From [Mycobacterium] crassicus (GTDB lineage Bacteria > Actinomycetota > Actinomycetes > Mycobacteriales > Mycobacteriaceae): 64,000 nucleotides of DNA. Of this stretch, positions 62,801 to 64,000 are shown piece after piece (the stretch's first letter is position 1; every line of letters begins with the position of its first letter). The translations under genes were made by a program, and so were the position numbers. Where the stretch lies: assembly GCF_020181615.1 (NCBI RefSeq), contig NZ_CP084029.1, positions 2,508,537-2,572,536 on the forward strand, written 5' to 3'. Under the pieces are notes generated by a model. It ran no database searches. It had not been told where the DNA came from and worked only from the letters and a program-made list of their open reading frames with translations.

Positions 62801-64000
62801 CACCGTGGAGATGAACGGAATCTGCGGCACCGACGGCACCACACCAGCCAACGCCGCCCGCAACTCATCCAGGATCGGATCCATGAACGCCGTATGCGAA
62901 GCGACCTCCATGTTGACCCGCCGAGCGAACCGCTCGGCAGCCGCCACCGCGGCAATCACCGCCTCCACCGCATCCGGTGAACCAGCAACCACCGTCTGCC
63001 GCGGCGACAAGAACCCCGCCACCTCAACACCCGGGTAACCCGCCAACAACTCCCGCGTCGCCTCAGAATCCAACTCCAGCAACGCCACCGCACCCTGGCC
63101 CGCCTGACGCGACATCAACGACGACCGCGCCGCGATCACCGTCAAACCCTGCTCGGGCGTCAGCGCCCCGGCCACCACCGCCGCAGACACCTCCCCCATC
63201 GAATGCCCGATCACCGCATCCGGAACAACCCCATAGGAACGCCACAACGCAGCCAACGCCAACTGCAACCCCATGATCACCGGCTGCACCTGAGCATCAC
63301 CGGAAATCTCCCGACCCTGCTCAATCACCTCACGCAGCGAAAAACCCACCCGCGCAACGAAAACCGGCTCCAACTCATCAACCGCAGCAGCAAACACCGG
63401 CTCATCAGCCAACAACCGACGACCCATACCCACCCAATGCGAACCCTGACCCGAGAACACGAACACCGGCCGGGTCGCCGGCGGCCGCGGTCGGGCCTCG
63501 GTGACTCCGGCGGCACTCTCGCCGGCAGCCAGTGCGTTCAGCCCGGCCACCGCGCCGGCGCGGTCGCGGGCGCAGACGCTCGCGGTGTGTTTGAAGCGGC
63601 TTCGGTTCGCCCGCAAGGTATGTGCGATGTCAGACAACGGCACGTCGGCGCCGTCGGCCTGCAACCACGCTGCGAGCGCACCCGCGGTGGCCGCGATACG
63701 CGCCGGGGACTTACCCGACACCAGCAACGTGCTCACCACCGGCGACTGAGTCGCTTCCGCTGCTTCAGCCTCCGGGGCCTGCTCGACGATCACATGCGCA
63801 TTGGTCCCCGACACCCCGAACGAGGACACCCCCGCCCGACGCGGACGCGACACCGCAGGCCACTCCATCGCCTGGGCAGCCACCACAAAGTTCCACGCTC
63901 CGACGCCCGCATTCGGTGTCAACTGCGAGAAGTTCAAATGCCGCGGAACAAACCCATGCTGCACCGACAACACCGTCTTGATGAACCCCGCAACACCCGA
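59807..64000 (-). CDS. Type I polyketide synthase, KS(partial)-AT-DH(inactive)-KR-ACP, 5' end outside window
   Basis: 1397 codons visible; the N-terminal KS lies beyond the right edge. Visible parts are the end of the KS (SSFGVSGTNAHVIVEQ), AT with GHSMGEVSAA at about 63190-63210 and VASH at about 62898, DH core, KR with LTGGLGGLG and the YATSN catalytic stretch, and ACP with MGLDSMIAM. The DH motif HxxxGxxxxP reads SPVQGQSVLP (62300-62329), so the catalytic histidine is serine and this domain should not dehydrate; the module would leave a beta-hydroxyl like PpsA or PpsB. There is no ER. The AT region has a different codon use from its surroundings. It is the first visible gene of the operon; the stop overlaps the PpsD-like start. 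Confidence 0.92.
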   Translation of the reverse strand, partial: SGVAGFIKTVLSVQHGFVPRHLNFSQLTPNAGVGAWNFVVAAQAMEWPAVSRPRRAGVSSFGVSGTNAHVIVEQAPEAEAAEATQSPVVSTLLVSGKSPARIAATAGALAAWLQADGADVPLSDIAHTLRANRSRFKHTASVCARDRAGAVAGLNALAAGESAAGVTEARPRPPATRPVFVFSGQGSHWVGMGRRLLADEPVFAAAVDELEPVFVARVGFSLREVIEQGREISGDAQVQPVIMGLQLALAALWRSYGVVPDAVIGHSMGEVSAAVVAGALTPEQGLTVIAARSSLMSRQAGQGAVALLELDSEATRELLAGYPGVEVAGFLSPRQTVVAGSPDAVEAVIAAVAAAERFARRVNMEVASHTAFMDPILDELRAALAGVVPSVPQIPFISTVVDPTGPTPVLDADYWVNNVRRPALVSQAITTAAQDHTTFIEISPHPLLTHSIIETAEAATGEPVTVASTLRRGDDETLSFHLQLAELGAGAGTPGGFAELPTSVWQHTRHWLVAPARAAGQAPDTHPLLGAHVEMLSGRDHMWQTTLGPEVLSWLGASPVQGQSVLPAAALIEMALAAGSQALGTPAEAIMVSGLEIEQPLVLDGGMQVTTQLNQADGQTRVEIHARATGEAWTRHAHAVIAAAEPGAEMTPGDPLALPESAAAHPAYCLHPALLDAALRKLASAIQVADDGLGYAPAAVAAVRVFAPAGRQVHCFTEITGTDDAAVTGRVVLTGADGTAIAELTGVQLRPLDPRSLRLPLEHKLYATEWAPSPAPDSTGAAAGSWLLLTEPGSEALAAAFSARLAGPSRKVVTGPFADQPALAEAVAQAGADPAYPPAGVVVLLGRHAFDGTDPEGELARARELIWTASTAARAAVDGWPGASPRLWLVSRAGLSVGHEPGDPAVGALKGVVRTWRFPGELARVLADEPDLGATLVDLEDSQDTEALAGALLAELQAPLRDDVIAWRGGQRYTERLTRATLGAEAPQAQVRADGAYLLTGGLGGLGIVVARWLAARGAGRIIFNGRSEPSEEQRAVLAELGADTQVAFVAGDISSPGVAQALVAAAEETGLALRGVVHAAGVLGDGLVTAVTRDSLESVWSAKAVGAARLHAATAAHQLDWWVGFSSMAALLGLPGQLGYATSNAWLDALMTWRHAAGLPGTAINWGQWSDVGLGRSMTLSVLDPISPDEGVEALDAVLGMDAGRIGARVGVGRLRIDRAVSTSPEFRDLTFFEDLVGEADVTIGAAEAGEQPSGGASESSTTGAPDWAQIPADERLGELMVRLQAILARELRTSAAAVDVDQPFPEMGLDSMIAMTVLKETQQLVGVDLSASMLWNHPSISALATHLVGLLATAYATPDDEAEDDGHLTFAASGGVLDELFDQVESASTGSESGF
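62820..63475 (-). other. Codon-usage island over the AT domain of the partial synthase
   Basis: Read on the minus strand, this stretch switches to codons such as GTT, GAT, GGT, TTG and CGT, while both flanks favour C- or G-ending codons. The right boundary at about 63475 is sharp. The stretch nearly equals the AT domain. A second patch with similar use lies at about 63700-64000 in the KS end. Confidence 0.55.

Noticed and set aside
1..64000. tRNA/rRNA genes, insertion sequences, CRISPR arrays, prophage or integrase genes
   Set aside because: I looked through the intergenic stretches and gene products and saw no cloverleaf-like sequence, transposase, integrase or spaced direct repeats. A tRNAscan or IS search would settle it.

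Overview
The window is high-GC actinobacterial DNA and almost certainly comes from a Mycobacterium (sensu lato). It carries two PPE proteins of the SVP type, PE-PPE-domain serine hydrolases, an MmpL transporter, a DUF732 secreted protein, and Pps-type polyketide synthases next to a PapA5-like acyltransferase. The order ilvA, deazaflavin-dependent reductase, fadD, dnaE1, RluA-type pseudouridine synthase, lspA, ansA, dinX, ileS is, from memory, the inverted order of M. tuberculosis H37Rv Rv1559 to Rv1536. I do not name a species.

Region 1 (1-17.1 kb) is mostly core genome: ilvA (cut by the left edge), an F420-type DUF385 protein, a DUF488 protein whose normal start codon seems to be missing, an acyl-CoA synthetase/crotonase pair, a leaderless LCM-type methyltransferase, two tandem secreted paralogues with a shared promoter motif, a MerR regulator divergent from a PPOX-family protein, dnaE1, a dodecin, a methyltransferase, a pseudouridine synthase, lspA, ansA and dinX. 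Region 2 (17.1-27.5 kb) holds a PPE-PPE-DUF732 operon, ileS with a clear T-box leader, a lipase/PE-PPE hydrolase pair, and an OsmC-hemerythrin-hemerythrin operon.

Region 3 (27.5-40.6 kb) looks like a lipid tailoring and export block: MmpL, Baeyer-Villiger-type monooxygenase, AurF-like di-iron oxygenase, two methyltransferases resembling the phthiotriol O-methyltransferase Rv2952, a cytochrome P450 overlapping an SDR, and an open frame joining an SDR to an alpha/beta hydrolase. Region 4 (39.5-45.8 kb) has a PE-PPE-like secreted protein facing three tandem, divergent members of an uncharacterised secreted family (shared WGEDPGD motif). Region 5 (45.9-47.8 kb) is a flavodoxin/DUF2505/nitroreductase operon, followed by another leaderless LCM methyltransferase.

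Region 6 (48.7 kb to the right edge) is a polyketide operon on the minus strand: a KS-AT-DH-KR-ACP module with a dead DH (cut by the right edge), a PpsD-like synthase, a PpsE-like synthase with terminal condensation domain, and a PapA5-like acyltransferase. Genes overlap or are 26 bases apart. Together with the Rv2952-like methyltransferases, this suggests synthesis of a phthiocerol-dimycocerosate-like wax, at a chromosomal position where H37Rv instead carries the pks5/papA4 locus. Many genes in the window start without a leader, with a TANNNT box 6-9 bases before the start codon. No tRNA, rRNA, insertion sequence or CRISPR array was seen, and no non-coding gap exceeds about 300 bases.
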